Shown one piece after another: positions 5,787-14,480 of a DNA stretch of 21,224 nt (position 1 is its first letter; each line of letters begins with the position of its first letter). Below the pieces are notes generated by a model. That model made no database searches. It was not told the DNA's origin and was given only the letters and a program-made list of their open reading frames with translations. This stretch comes from an uncultured Collinsella sp. GTDB lineage: Bacteria > Actinomycetota > Coriobacteriia > Coriobacteriales > Coriobacteriaceae. The translations under genes were made by a program, and so were the position numbers. The DNA lies in NCBI GenBank assembly GCA_958445895.1, contig CAUCTV010000021.1:1-21224 (forward strand), given 5' to 3'.

Positions 5787-8147
5787 CTACACACGGCGCT
5801 TGAGCTGAGCTCCGCCTTCGCCGGGCATAAGACGGCGAGCGTCGTAGACCGAGTCGACGCTGCTGATGGAAGCCAGCAGCGGATCCAGGCCGCTCGCATC
5901 CGAGATCTCGACCATAAAACGCAGGGTCGCAATGCCCTCGCGGTTGGTCGAGGTGGCGGCAGAAAGGATATTGCCGCCCGCATCGCCAATGGCAATGGTG
6001 ACGTCCTTGAGCAGGCCCATGCGGTCCAGGCACTCGACCACAATCTCGACTTGGAAAAGCGTATCGGCAGCACCATCCCACTCCACGTCAATCATGCGCT
6101 CGGGATGCTCCATAAGACCCTTGACGTTGGGGCAATTGGCGCGATGCACCGAAACGCCACGACCGCGCGTGATGAAGCCGACGATGTCGTCGCCCGTCAC
6201 GGGGTTGCAGCAATGAGCCAGACGGACCAGCAGGCCGCTGTTGCTCTCGCCTTTGACGATAATGCCGTTACTGGCGCTCTTGCCGCGCTTTTGCGGCTTG
6301 CGGTTGGAGCCGCGAGCGGGCTGCTTCACGACCTCGGCGATAGCCTCGGCCTTGGTGAGCTGTTCCTCGGGCTTGGGGTCCAAGATTTGCTCGACTTTGT
6401 TGCCCACGGCACGCGGGGCGACTTTGCCCGCCCCAACGGCTGCGAACAGGTCCTCGAGCTGCTTGAAGTTAAACTGCTCCGCCACGGCATTGAGCGCACG
6501 CGTCGAACGCGGCGTAGAAATGCCATATCCGCGCTTGCGCAGGTCCTTGGCCAGCATATCGCGGCCGGCGGCAGCGTCGTCGTCCTTAGTCGCGGCGGCA
6601 AAGTAGCGACGGATCTTGGACTTGGCCGAAGGCGTCTTGACGATCTTGAGCCAATCACGCGACGGCTTGGAACTCTTGTTAGTCAGGATTTCAACGCGGT
6701 CGCCCGTCTTGATCTCGTGCGTGAGCGGGGCCACCGCACCGTTGATCTTAGCGCCGACGCAGTGGTTGCCGACCTCGGTATGAACGGCATAGGCAAAGTC
6801 GAGCGGTGTAGAGCCGGCGCGAAGCGCCATGACCTCGCCCTTGGGCGTAAAGACAAAAATCTCCTGGTCAAACAAGTCGACCTTCAGCGAGTGCAGGTAT
6901 TCCTTGGCATCGGTGATCTCGTCAGACGCCGCCCAGTCGAGTGAGTGTTTGAGCCAGTTAATCTGGTCGTCCAGACGCTGCGCATCGTTGGTCTTGGAGG
7001 CAGACGATCCGCCCGACTTCTTGTACAGCCAGTGGGCGGCAATGCCGTACTCGGCCTGCTCATGCATCTCGTAGGTTCGAATCTGAATCTCGAGCGGACG
7101 AGCCGTGGGGCCAATAACCGTCGTGTGGAGCGACTGGTAGTTATTGACCTTGGGCATGGCGATGTAGTCTTTAAAGCGACCGGGCATGGGGTGCCACAGC
7201 GTATGCACCGCGCCGAGCGTGGAGTAGCAATCGCGCACCGAATGGGTAATAACGCGCAGCGCCACCAGGTCGTAGATCTCGGAGAACTCCTTGCCCTTGC
7301 GCTTCATCTTTTGGTAGATGGACCAATAGTGCTTGGAGCGGCCATTAATCTGGAAGCCCTCCAGGCCAATGCGGTTGAGCTCGTCGGTGAGCGTCTTGAT
7401 AGTCTCGGCCAGATAGCGCTCGCGAACCTCACGCGACTCTGCCACCATGCGCGCGATGCGCTGGTAGGCGTCGGGCTCCAAATAGAAGAAGGACAGATCC
7501 TCGAGCTCCCACTTAATAGAGCTCATGCCCAGGCGGTCGGCCAGGGGCGCGTACACGTCCATAGTCTCGCGTGCCTTAAACAGGCGACGGTCCTCGCGCA
7601 GGGCGGCGAGCGTGCGCATATTATGCAGGCGGTCGGCGAGTTTGACGATGATGACGCGAATGTCCTTGGACATGGCAAGGAACATCTTGCGCAGCGTGAG
7701 CGCCTGCTTCTCGTCCATGCTGTCGACTTCGATGTTGGTGAGCTTGGTCACGCCGTCGACGAGCTCGGCAACGGTTTCGCCAAACAGGCCGGAAACATCG
7801 GCGAGCGAGGTCTCGGTGTCCTCGACGGTATCGTGCAGCAGCGCGGCGCACACCACATCGCAGTCCATCTTGAGATCGGCCAAAATGATGGCCACCTCGA
7901 CGGGATGGTTGATGTACATCTCACCCGAGCGCCGCTTTTGGTTGCAATGCTTCTCGGCAGCAAAGCAGTAGGCCTGCTCCACCTTGGAGAAGTCATCCTC
8001 ATTCATATATTTGAGGCACAGACGCTCCAGCTTGTCGTATCTGTCCGCCATAATCTCGGGCGGCAGCTCATCGGCATGCTTATAGTGCTCCATCTCCGAA
8101 AACGGCTGGAGGGTGGAATCATGGGCGGTACGGGCTGCGGCATCCAT
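5787..8147 (-). CDS. rel: Bifunctional (p)ppGpp synthetase/hydrolase (Rel/SpoT)
   Basis: Rel makes and degrades (p)ppGpp, the stringent-response alarmone, using ATP with GDP or GTP. The 786-residue protein has the full long-RSH layout: an N-terminal HD hydrolase with His81, the His105-Asp106 pair (LLHDTVEDT) and KLADRLHNMRT around 169-179; a synthetase domain with GRSKHYWSIYQKM at 269-281, RFKDYIAMPKVNNYQSLHT near 324-341 and EIQIRT at 353-358; a TGS domain at about 427-490; a conserved-cysteine region with AHCCNP-GD-I-GF at 644-658; and a C-terminal ACT domain from about 698. Hydrolase residues appear intact, so it is bifunctional. It begins 15 bases after the recJ-helicase stop with an AAGGGG site, which suggests co-transcription. 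Such single Rel enzymes are usual in Gram-positives. Confidence 0.96.
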   Translation of the reverse strand: MDAAARTAHDSTLQPFSEMEHYKHADELPPEIMADRYDKLERLCLKYMNEDDFSKVEQAYCFAAEKHCNQKRRSGEMYINHPVEVAIILADLKMDCDVVCAALLHDTVEDTETSLADVSGLFGETVAELVDGVTKLTNIEVDSMDEKQALTLRKMFLAMSKDIRVIIVKLADRLHNMRTLAALREDRRLFKARETMDVYAPLADRLGMSSIKWELEDLSFFYLEPDAYQRIARMVAESREVRERYLAETIKTLTDELNRIGLEGFQINGRSKHYWSIYQKMKRKGKEFSEIYDLVALRVITHSVRDCYSTLGAVHTLWHPMPGRFKDYIAMPKVNNYQSLHTTVIGPTARPLEIQIRTYEMHEQAEYGIAAHWLYKKSGGSSASKTNDAQRLDDQINWLKHSLDWAASDEITDAKEYLHSLKVDLFDQEIFVFTPKGEVMALRAGSTPLDFAYAVHTEVGNHCVGAKINGAVAPLTHEIKTGDRVEILTNKSSKPSRDWLKIVKTPSAKSKIRRYFAAATKDDDAAAGRDMLAKDLRKRGYGISTPRSTRALNAVAEQFNFKQLEDLFAAVGAGKVAPRAVGNKVEQILDPKPEEQLTKAEAIAEVVKQPARGSNRKPQKRGKSASNGIIVKGESNSGLLVRLAHCCNPVTGDDIVGFITRGRGVSVHRANCPNVKGLMEHPERMIDVEWDGAADTLFQVEIVVECLDRMGLLKDVTIAIGDAGGNILSAATSTNREGIATLRFMVEISDASGLDPLLASISSVDSVYDARRLMPGEGGAQLKRRV

Positions 8148-8162
8148 CGAGGTCCCCTTCCC

Positions 8163-11100
8163 CTAGGCCCGCGGTACGATCGGGCGGTTAACTTTGGCTA
8201 GCATATCAGAAGCGCACGAATCGAGCGCCCAGCTCCGGAAAGCCGAAAACTCCATGCGCGAGCGCAAGCCCTCCAAATAGCGAATTGACCTGCTCAATTG
8301 CACGCGGCCGGGGTTTTCGGCCATCGCGATGCGACGAGTGTCGTCAAACCCCGAAACTCGACAGAAACCAAGCTCTTCGAAGATTCCCAGGCCGCTTTCC
8401 ACCGAACGCTCGTCGACCGGCGTGCGAGCATCGATGGCAAGGCACATCTGCGCGATGTCGATATCGCTCGCGCTAAAGGAATCGTCCCCGGTTTTGCCGC
8501 GGTTGGAGCGCCACATGGTCTGCAGCGCGCGATAGAGCGTGACGAGCTCGTCGCGCTCGGGCGCATAGCAGTCGAGCAGGCGCTCGTTAATGCGGGCGTC
8601 GCGCGACGAATAGAGCAGATGGATCACGGCGGGCTGGCCATCGCGGCCGGCACGTCCGCTCATCTGGTTGAACTCGATGGCGCCAAACGGCATGTGGTAG
8701 AGCACGACATGGCGGATATCGGGCAGGTTGACACCCTCACCAAAGGCGGAGGTCGAAACGATGCAGCTGAGGCTTCCGTCTCGGAATGCTTCCTCCACGC
8801 GACGGCGATCGGAACGCGCAAGCCCCGCGTTATAGAACGCGATATGGGTTGCGCAATCGGGCACACGCTTGCGCAACGTCTTGGCGAGCGCCACGGACTG
8901 GTCGCGCGAATTGACGTAAATGACGGTCTTCTCCCCCGTCGCCACGATCGACACCAAACGGTTCTCGCGGCTCGCAAGGTCGCGGTCGTCCTCGAGCTGC
9001 AGGTTCTCGCGCACCGTCTCGTCGACCACCGTGCGAGTGATCGGCAACATGCGGGCAAGCTCGGCCACGACCGGAGCCGTCGCGGTGGCCGTCGCAGCCA
9101 TAACGACCGGGTCGCCCAGGGCTTTGAGGATATCGGGCATGTCAAGATAGGCGCTACGGTCGCCGCCCTTGGCAAGGCCGGCGTGGTGCGCCTCATCGAT
9201 AACGACAAAGCCGATGCGGCCCGAACGCGCGAAACGGTCACGGTGGATAGACAGGAACTCGGGCGTCGTGAGCACGATACCGGTGCGGCCCGAAGCTAGA
9301 CCGGCGAACACGTCATCGCGTGCGGCCTCCACGGTCTCGCCGGTCAGCACGCCAACGCCAATGCCGAGCGCGGCCATCGTCGACGAGAGGTGATAGGCCT
9401 GGTCGGCAACGAGCGCACGCAGCGGATAGACAAAGATGCTCGAACGTCCGCGAAGCACCGCCTCACGCGCGGCATGCACATGGAAGATGAGCGACTTGCC
9501 GCGCCCCGTTCCCATAACGGCCAGAACACTTTGGTGATCGGCCAGGGCATCGAGCGCCTCGACCTGCGCGCGGTGCGGCTGGTTCGAGCCGATAAAGCTA
9601 TGAATAAGCGAGCGCGTGAGCTCGGTATAGGAAAGCTGGGCGAGCGTCTCGCGCTTACGAGACTCCAGGCGCAGGCCAGAATCCGCCGGTTGCACGCCGC
9701 GGCGAAGTTCACATGCCGGATCGTCGATATTGGACGCCGTGGTATCGCGCACCAAGACATCTTTGATCATGAGCTTGGGCTTCACACGTCCCTGCCAATG
9801 CTCGGCCACGGCCTCGAACACCAAGTCGACGGCGCTGTCGCAATTGATGAGCCTATCGATCTGCGGCACGCGGAACATGATGGCCGGCACGCTCGCGGCG
9901 CCATCGGTCGCCACAAAGCGCATGTGCTCGCCGGTTTTGCCCACCACGGCGCGATCGCACATCGTCACGCCCTCGGCGGCCAGAAGCGGCACCTTATTGC
10001 CCTGGCCAAACGGCTCAAGACGAGAAATCTGCTCGATAGTCTCGATATTCAGCTCGGAGAGGTCGACGGTGGCGGCAACCTCGTCGGTGTCCTCAAAGTC
10101 CTCGGCGGGAAGCTCGGACAGCACGGCGGAAAGGCGACGACGGAACTCATCGAGCTTGGACGCCTCGATGGTCACGCCCACCGCACCGGCATGCCCGCCG
10201 CGGCGAATCAGCAGGTCGGAGCAACGCTCGACGGCGTCGAACAGGTTGACTTTGCCCACCGAGCGGCCCGATCCGCGTGCAATGCCGTCCTCAATCGAGA
10301 AGAGCAGCGCCGGCACGTGGTAGCGATTGGTCAGGCGGCTCGCCACGATGCCCTTGACGCCCTCGTGCCAGCCCTCACCGCCCACGACGATTGCGCGCCC
10401 GCCGTCATAAGTCTCCTCGACCTTCGCCATGGCATCGCGCGTAAGCTCGGCCTCGATCTCGCGGCGTTGGCGATTGATTTCCTCGAGCTCGGCGGCAAGA
10501 GCGCTCGCTTCGATGGGGTCGCGGGCAAGCAGCAGGTCGAGCGCCAGCTTGGGATCAGCCATGCGGCCGGCAGCATTCAGACGAGGGATGAGCGAAAACG
10601 ACAGGCCGTCGGCCGTAATGGTAGAAAGGTCGGCCTTGGCAAGTGCGGCAAGCGCGATATAGCCGGGGCGGGCCGTCACGCGCATCTGCTGGATGCCCTC
10701 GGCGACCAGTGCGCGATTCTCGGGCGTGAGCGGCATCATGTCGGACACGGTGCCCAGCGCTGCGACCTCTATCAGCGAACGCCAATACGATGGCTTGCCC
10801 AAACGCTCGCCCAGGACCTGCACCAGCTTGAGCGCCACGCCGGCACCGGCAAGCTCGCGCGAGGGACCCTCGTCCTCGAGCTTGGGGTCGGTCAGGGGCA
10901 CGCCCTGCGGCACCTGGTCGGAGGGCTCGTGATGGTCCGTGACCACCAAATCGATCCCCAGGCTCTCCAGATAGGAAACCTCTTCCTTGGCGGCAATACC
11001 GTTATCGACGGTCACAATCAGGTTGGGTTGAGCGAGCTCGTTGACGCGGTCGAGCGCCGCACGCGACAGGCCGTAGCCCTCGTCAAAGCGATGCGGAATA

Positions 11101-11450
11101 AACGGCGTGACATCGGCGCCAAACGTGCGCAATGCCTCGGTCAACAGGCAGGTCGACGTAATACCGTCAACATCAAAATCGCCAAAGACCGCAATGTGCT
11201 CGTGGCTGCGAATAGCGCGCTCAACGCGGTCGGCGACGACCGCCATGCCCGGAATAACGAGCGGGTCGGCCCAGTCGCGATCGAGCGAAGGCGTCAAAAA
11301 CAGCTGGCCTTCTTCGATGGATGTAATGCCGTGCGCAACCATAATGCGCGCCACCAGCCCGGGTATGCCCAGGCCAGCCGAAAACTCCTTTTCGAGCTCG
11401 GGGTTTTGCCGAGCGACCGCCCAGCGATGCGTCGTCTTAAGCGATGACAT
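8163..11450 (-). CDS. recJ: RecJ exonuclease fused to a RecQ-like SF2 helicase
   Basis: One 1095-residue ORF joins two enzymes. Residues 1 to about 570 form RecJ, a 5'-3' single-strand DNA exonuclease used in recombination and mismatch repair: FGDFDVDG (89-96), Asp149 in VTVDNG, DHH (172-174), Asp237 in TVSDMM, and the DHHA1 glycine motif GGHAGAVG (418-425), followed by an OB-like part. Residues from about 605 form a superfamily 2 helicase: a Q-motif-like NQPHRAQ near 623-629, Walker A GTGRGKS (647-653), DEAH (752-755), TATAT (786-790), and motif VI QMSGRAGRDG (929-938), resembling RecQ. A GTG at 11495 would add 15 residues, but RecJ homology fits the ATG at 11450 better. A linker joins the halves without a frameshift. 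This is larger than ordinary RecJ (about 550-800 residues). Confidence 0.93.
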   Translation of the reverse strand: MSSLKTTHRWAVARQNPELEKEFSAGLGIPGLVARIMVAHGITSIEEGQLFLTPSLDRDWADPLVIPGMAVVADRVERAIRSHEHIAVFGDFDVDGITSTCLLTEALRTFGADVTPFIPHRFDEGYGLSRAALDRVNELAQPNLIVTVDNGIAAKEEVSYLESLGIDLVVTDHHEPSDQVPQGVPLTDPKLEDEGPSRELAGAGVALKLVQVLGERLGKPSYWRSLIEVAALGTVSDMMPLTPENRALVAEGIQQMRVTARPGYIALAALAKADLSTITADGLSFSLIPRLNAAGRMADPKLALDLLLARDPIEASALAAELEEINRQRREIEAELTRDAMAKVEETYDGGRAIVVGGEGWHEGVKGIVASRLTNRYHVPALLFSIEDGIARGSGRSVGKVNLFDAVERCSDLLIRRGGHAGAVGVTIEASKLDEFRRRLSAVLSELPAEDFEDTDEVAATVDLSELNIETIEQISRLEPFGQGNKVPLLAAEGVTMCDRAVVGKTGEHMRFVATDGAASVPAIMFRVPQIDRLINCDSAVDLVFEAVAEHWQGRVKPKLMIKDVLVRDTTASNIDDPACELRRGVQPADSGLRLESRKRETLAQLSYTELTRSLIHSFIGSNQPHRAQVEALDALADHQSVLAVMGTGRGKSLIFHVHAAREAVLRGRSSIFVYPLRALVADQAYHLSSTMAALGIGVGVLTGETVEAARDDVFAGLASGRTGIVLTTPEFLSIHRDRFARSGRIGFVVIDEAHHAGLAKGGDRSAYLDMPDILKALGDPVVMAATATATAPVVAELARMLPITRTVVDETVRENLQLEDDRDLASRENRLVSIVATGEKTVIYVNSRDQSVALAKTLRKRVPDCATHIAFYNAGLARSDRRRVEEAFRDGSLSCIVSTSAFGEGVNLPDIRHVVLYHMPFGAIEFNQMSGRAGRDGQPAVIHLLYSSRDARINERLLDCYAPERDELVTLYRALQTMWRSNRGKTGDDSFSASDIDIAQMCLAIDARTPVDERSVESGLGIFEELGFCRVSGFDDTRRIAMAENPGRVQLSRSIRYLEGLRSRMEFSAFRSWALDSCASDMLAKVNRPIVPRA

Positions 11451-11502
11451 AGGCGCCCACCCCCGATAGGGGCAGGTCGCCGCGATACCTCTCACGGTTC
11501 AT
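11437..11502 (-). CDS. Short ORF overlapping the recJ start
   Basis: A 21-codon ORF starts with ATG at 11502, 9 bases after an AGAGGA-like site, and ends in TAA inside recJ, overlapping the recJ ATG in another frame. A CCCC-TAT-CGGGG hairpin lies within it. Such an overlap could couple translation, but the ORF may be a chance event. Confidence 0.2.
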   Translation of the reverse strand: MNRERYRGDLPLSGVGAYVIA

Positions 11503-11522
11503 AGCGATGAGTCCTCTGTGTA

Positions 11523-11540
11523 TGCCCGCTTCGGCAGGCA
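11523..11540 (-). promoter_or_regulatory. Leader hairpin of recJ
   Basis: On the minus strand, TGCCTGC and GCGGGCA pair around a CGAA tetraloop (one G-U pair). It sits in the predicted 5' leader between the -10 box and the coding region. Function unknown. Confidence 0.35.
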
Positions 11541-11558
11541 GATCTGTTGAACGGATTT

Positions 11559-11564
11559 ATTATA
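11559..11564 (-). promoter_or_regulatory. Promoter -10 box for recJ-rel
   Basis: A perfect TATAAT on the minus strand predicts a start near 11552 and a leader of about 100 bases. The -35 region (around GTTGTG, 17 bases upstream) is poor, so an activator or weak basal use is possible. Confidence 0.5.
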
Positions 11565-11628
11565 CCGTGCGGCACGGACGCACAACGTCCAGCACGCCGC
11601 GGTTTCGATAAACGAGGGCGGTAATAGC

Positions 11629-11643
11629 CTCGAAATATTCGAG
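11629..11643. promoter_or_regulatory. Operator-like palindrome in a divergent promoter region
   Basis: CTCGAA-ATA-TTCGAG is a perfect 6-bp inverted repeat with a 3-base centre. It lies between the divergent recJ and transporter genes (11503-11725), a region without ORFs worth calling. A second, looser inverted repeat (GACGC/GCGTC) is at 11651-11674. A regulator binding here is only a guess. Confidence 0.3.
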
Positions 11644-11725
11644 CGTTTCTGACGCACGGACGCATGCGAGCGTCTAGCATATCCATTCAAAACGGATTCA
11701 CGAGCAAAGGGAGTCACAAGAGCAT

Positions 11726-12724
11726 ATGAAGCAATGGGTTGGACTGGGCAAGTTTCTCGCGGGGCACATGCAGGTCATCGTTCCGATTTGCGTGACGCTC
11801 GGCGTGCTCTTTCCCCAGCAGATCGGCGTGCTCAAGCCAATCGTTCCCGCCCTGTTTGCCTTTATGACGTTCCAAGGCGCGCTCAGCAACACCTTTCACC
11901 AGGTGGCCGAGGTGTTCCGCCGTCCCCTGCATCTGATTTTGGCGTTATTTGTCTCGGCCGTGCTCATCCCCATCGCGGCGTATGCCATGGGCTCACTGTT
12001 CTTTGGTCCCAACCCAAACCTTGTCTGCGGCATCGTGCTCGAGTACAGCGTACCCGTGGCAGTCACCGCCTTTATGTGGATCAGCATGTTCGGCGGCAAC
12101 GGCCCGCTCGCGCTCACCATCATCCTGACGTCCTCGGTCATCTCGCCCGTCACGATTCCGCTCACGCTTAAGCTCCTGCTGGGTGCCACCGTTGCAATCG
12201 ATGTTCCGGGCATGATGCAGAACATGGCCTTTATGATCACCATCCCCGCCGTGCTCGGCATCGTGATCAACGAGTTCACGCGCGGATGGGGACACGAGAA
12301 ACTCTCCCCCGCGCTTTCGCCCGCCTGCAAGTTCATGATGATGGGTGTCATCGCCTCCAACTCCACCGCCATGAGCGAGTACGTGCTGCACATGAATGCG
12401 GTGCGCCTGGAAGTCGCCCTCTTTATCCTTTCGTTCGCCATCAGCGGCTTTGTCGTCGGCATTCTGGTCGCCCGCGCGTTGCACCTGCCGTATAGCGAGA
12501 CGACCACCATGTGCTTTACCTGCGGCATGCGCAATATCTCTTCGGGCGCCGTCATCGCCACGCAGTATTTTCCCGGCGAGGTCGTGTTTCCCGTCATGTG
12601 CGGAACGCTGTTTCAGCAGGTGCTCGCCTCGGTTATCGGACATCTCTTTGAGCGACTGACCGGCGAGGAGCGCGCCGCCCAGCGCAAGCGCGTCGAGGCC
12701 GGCCGCGACGCCATGGGACGCTAG
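11726..12724 (+). CDS. BASS-family (bile acid:sodium symporter-like) transporter
   Basis: The 332-residue protein is almost entirely hydrophobic, with eight to ten predicted membrane helices. It shows features of the bile acid:sodium symporter superfamily, such as PALFAFMTFQGALSN in the second helix region, LEYSVPVAVTAFMW with a helix-breaking proline, and the late CGMRNISSGAVIA segment followed by PVMCGTLFQQ. Family members move organic anions, pantothenate, pyruvate-like acids or other solutes with sodium; the substrate is not evident. The start ATG lies about 12 bases after an AAGGGAG site. It is the only plus-strand gene between recJ and the padR module and is probably transcribed alone. 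It ends 30 bases before the convergent DUF4931 gene. Confidence 0.85.
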   Translation: MKQWVGLGKFLAGHMQVIVPICVTLGVLFPQQIGVLKPIVPALFAFMTFQGALSNTFHQVAEVFRRPLHLILALFVSAVLIPIAAYAMGSLFFGPNPNLVCGIVLEYSVPVAVTAFMWISMFGGNGPLALTIILTSSVISPVTIPLTLKLLLGATVAIDVPGMMQNMAFMITIPAVLGIVINEFTRGWGHEKLSPALSPACKFMMMGVIASNSTAMSEYVLHMNAVRLEVALFILSFAISGFVVGILVARALHLPYSETTTMCFTCGMRNISSGAVIATQYFPGEVVFPVMCGTLFQQVLASVIGHLFERLTGEERAAQRKRVEAGRDAMGR

Positions 12725-12751
12725 ACTGTCCGCATTACGCGGGTGATAGTC
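12724..12751. terminator. Weak stem-loop between convergent genes
   Basis: GACT/AGTC and CCGC/GCGG arms give an imperfect stem around ATTAC, just after the transporter stop, followed by a poor T-run (TTGCT). It could serve both convergent genes, but is a weak terminator. Confidence 0.3.
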
Positions 12752-12754
12752 TTG

Positions 12755-13552
12755 CTATACGAGCGTTTCCAGATGCGCACGCAGGCGCTCTGCATCGATA
12801 TCGAGCGTGGTCTCGGCATTGACCCGGGCCAAACGATAACCGACAAAGTAGGGCGAAACCACCCAACGCGGCAACACCTTGGCAATGGTCCGGCCGTCCA
12901 TGTGGTAGAAGAACAAGTTGTACGACTCCGCGCGGCCGCCGTGGTGCTCGTGCAGGATATAGTGCAGGGCCACCTGAATCGCATCGGCAAACAGGTCCGC
13001 TTCGGCTTGGTCGCGGGCGTCGTCGCTGGCGGCGATTCCCTGTGGAGCCGAGACGTTAACCTCAAAGAATCCCATAATCGGTTCGGTTGAGATGTTGACC
13101 GAGATTCTCCCCTGTTGCCAAACATTGATGCCTTCGAAATTGGCGGAAGCCAGCGAAGCATAGCCGTCTTCCTGCTCCAAGCCCACAATCTGCATGTGTG
13201 GATGGACGAGGCTGCCGCCCGAAAGCGGGCCTTTGTTCTTGTACATGAGCACACTGCGGTACTGTTGGGAATCGAGCATCTGCTGCCAACAGCCCAGGGC
13301 AAACCGCATCACATGATGCAGCTCATCCGGTTCATAGGTCGCCAGGTCGGCGTCGTGATTGGCAGACTCGATCAATACGGTCTGACGGGTGGCCCGCAAG
13401 GTCTTGAACTTATTCTCGAGCCAGATGCAGTCACCATCGCGCTGGATGACGCTGGCGAGCCCCTCCGTATCACAAAAGGGGCACGCGGTGCCAGGGCGAC
13501 GATTATCGTCGGGCTTACCGTTCGCCTGCTGAACGTCAAATACCAGCGCCAC
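12755..13552 (-). CDS. DUF4931 (GalT/HIT-like) protein
   Basis: The 265-residue protein resembles galactose-1-phosphate uridylyltransferase-like HIT-superfamily enzymes of the DUF4931 group. An N-terminal CPFC (Cys24, Cys27) probably binds metal, and GGSLVHPHMQIVG contains the HIT-type H117-P-H119-M-Q121 motif, in which a histidine would attack a nucleotide phosphate. Flanking segments such as the KNKGPLSGGS run fit the family. The likely chemistry is nucleotidyl transfer or hydrolysis on an unknown substrate. Translation starts at GTG (13552) with GGAGG 8 bases upstream; that site lies inside the last codons of cutC, whose stop is 3 bases away, so the two are co-translated. There is no signal peptide. 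Confidence 0.8.
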   Translation of the reverse strand: MALVFDVQQANGKPDDNRRPGTACPFCDTEGLASVIQRDGDCIWLENKFKTLRATRQTVLIESANHDADLATYEPDELHHVMRFALGCWQQMLDSQQYRSVLMYKNKGPLSGGSLVHPHMQIVGLEQEDGYASLASANFEGINVWQQGRISVNISTEPIMGFFEVNVSAPQGIAASDDARDQAEADLFADAIQVALHYILHEHHGGRAESYNLFFYHMDGRTIAKVLPRWVVSPYFVGYRLARVNAETTLDIDAERLRAHLETLV

Positions 13553-13555
13553 GGG

Positions 13556-14233
13556 TTATACCTCCAGCGGCACGATCTTGGTGCCATGGAGCTCGGAGAC
13601 ACCTAGCGCCGCCGCGACCGCGTCGCGATTTGCCGTAGTGATGCCGCCGCCGGGAAGGATGGTCAAACGATCGCCCGCATACTCGATTAAACGAGCCAGG
13701 TGATCGAAATTATCCTCGATCGACGTACCGGCAGCGCCGCCATGCGTGAGGATGCGCGTAACGCCGCAGTCGGCAAGTGTATCAATCGCATCGAGCTGAG
13801 CCTCGGGCGAGAGCTGGTCAAATGCCATGTGGAAGGTGATGTCGATGGGCTCACGCTTGCACTCCTCGGTCGCGCAGCCCGTAGCCATAACGAGGGCGCC
13901 GAGGGTGAGTTCGTCGAGCGCCCATCCGCCAGCACAAGGCTTGCAACAGCCAAAGACCAGACCATCGACGCCGGCGCTTACGGCAAGGCCCAGATCCATC
14001 TCCATCATGCGCAGCTCGTCCTGGTTGTAATGAAAGTCCCCGCCGCGCGGACGAATCATGCACATCACGCGCGCATCGTGCTCGTGAGCGTAGCTGACCG
14101 TAGCGCTGATAACGCCGGCGGAAGGTGCGGTGCCGCCAACGGCAAGGTTGTCGCACAGCTCAATACGACTCGCACCGGCCTTAATGGCCGCCGGCACCCG
14201 CTCAAAGTTCTCGGCACAAAACTCGTACAGCAT
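13556..14233 (-). CDS. cutC: CutC family protein
   Basis: The 225-residue protein has the CutC TIM-barrel pattern: MLYEFCAENFE at the start, GASRIELCDNLAVGGTAPS, VMCMIRPRGGDFHYN, MEMDLGLAVSAGVDGLVFGC, FHMAFDQL, RILTHGGAAG and ILPGGGIT. CutC was named for copper tolerance in E. coli, but its biochemical role is still disputed. It is cytosolic. The frame extends 13 codons upstream to 14272; the ATG at 14233 begins at the conserved N-terminus and has a GGGGG site 6 bases before it. The downstream DUF4931 gene starts 3 bases after its stop, so the two products probably act together. Clear family, unclear substrate. Confidence 0.92.
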   Translation of the reverse strand: MLYEFCAENFERVPAAIKAGASRIELCDNLAVGGTAPSAGVISATVSYAHEHDARVMCMIRPRGGDFHYNQDELRMMEMDLGLAVSAGVDGLVFGCCKPCAGGWALDELTLGALVMATGCATEECKREPIDITFHMAFDQLSPEAQLDAIDTLADCGVTRILTHGGAAGTSIEDNFDHLARLIEYAGDRLTILPGGGITTANRDAVAAALGVSELHGTKIVPLEV

Positions 14234-14345
14234 AGATAGCCCCCAGAAGACATTTCTATTTCCACACGGCATTGTCGCACGTTAAATAGCAACCCGCACA
14301 ATGGAACAAAACCTTGACAAGGAGTGTCCCAAAGTGCCGGCACAT

Positions 14346-14414
14346 AAGGAACGTCCCCAGGTGCCACCTTGAGCGATGGGCACTCATTTAAGTACGTCCC
14401 CAATGAGTACCCGC
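14346..14414. repeat. REP-like repeats left of the PadR module
   Basis: Two related units occur: AAGGAACGTCCCCAGGTGCC (14346-14365) and AAGTACGTCCCCAATGAGTA (14390-14409). The second forms an inverted repeat, GGG-c-ACTCATT (14378-14388) with AATGAGT-a-CCC (14402-14412). Close copies of both lie at 15848-15899 in the same orientation. The 14234-14345 stretch before them has no gene. Confidence 0.6.
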
Positions 14415-14451
14415 AGGGGACAGACAGACCGGACTCCCTATACGACAACTG

Positions 14452-14480
14452 TTGACATCATATACTATGTGTCATATAGT
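14452..14480 (+). promoter_or_regulatory. padR operon promoter
   Basis: A perfect TTGACA (14452-14457) is 17 bases from TATAGT (14475-14480), a near-consensus sigma-70/SigA promoter. The start would be about 14487, leaving a short leader before the padR Shine-Dalgarno. Confidence 0.8.

Noticed and set aside
9390..11447. Long plus-strand ORF opposite recJ
   Set aside because: It is the shadow of a GC-rich gene; no recognisable domain, and the minus strand carries clear RecJ motifs.
11492..11717. Minus-strand ORFs in the divergent region
   Set aside because: They overlap the predicted promoter and lack ribosome sites; no family similarity.
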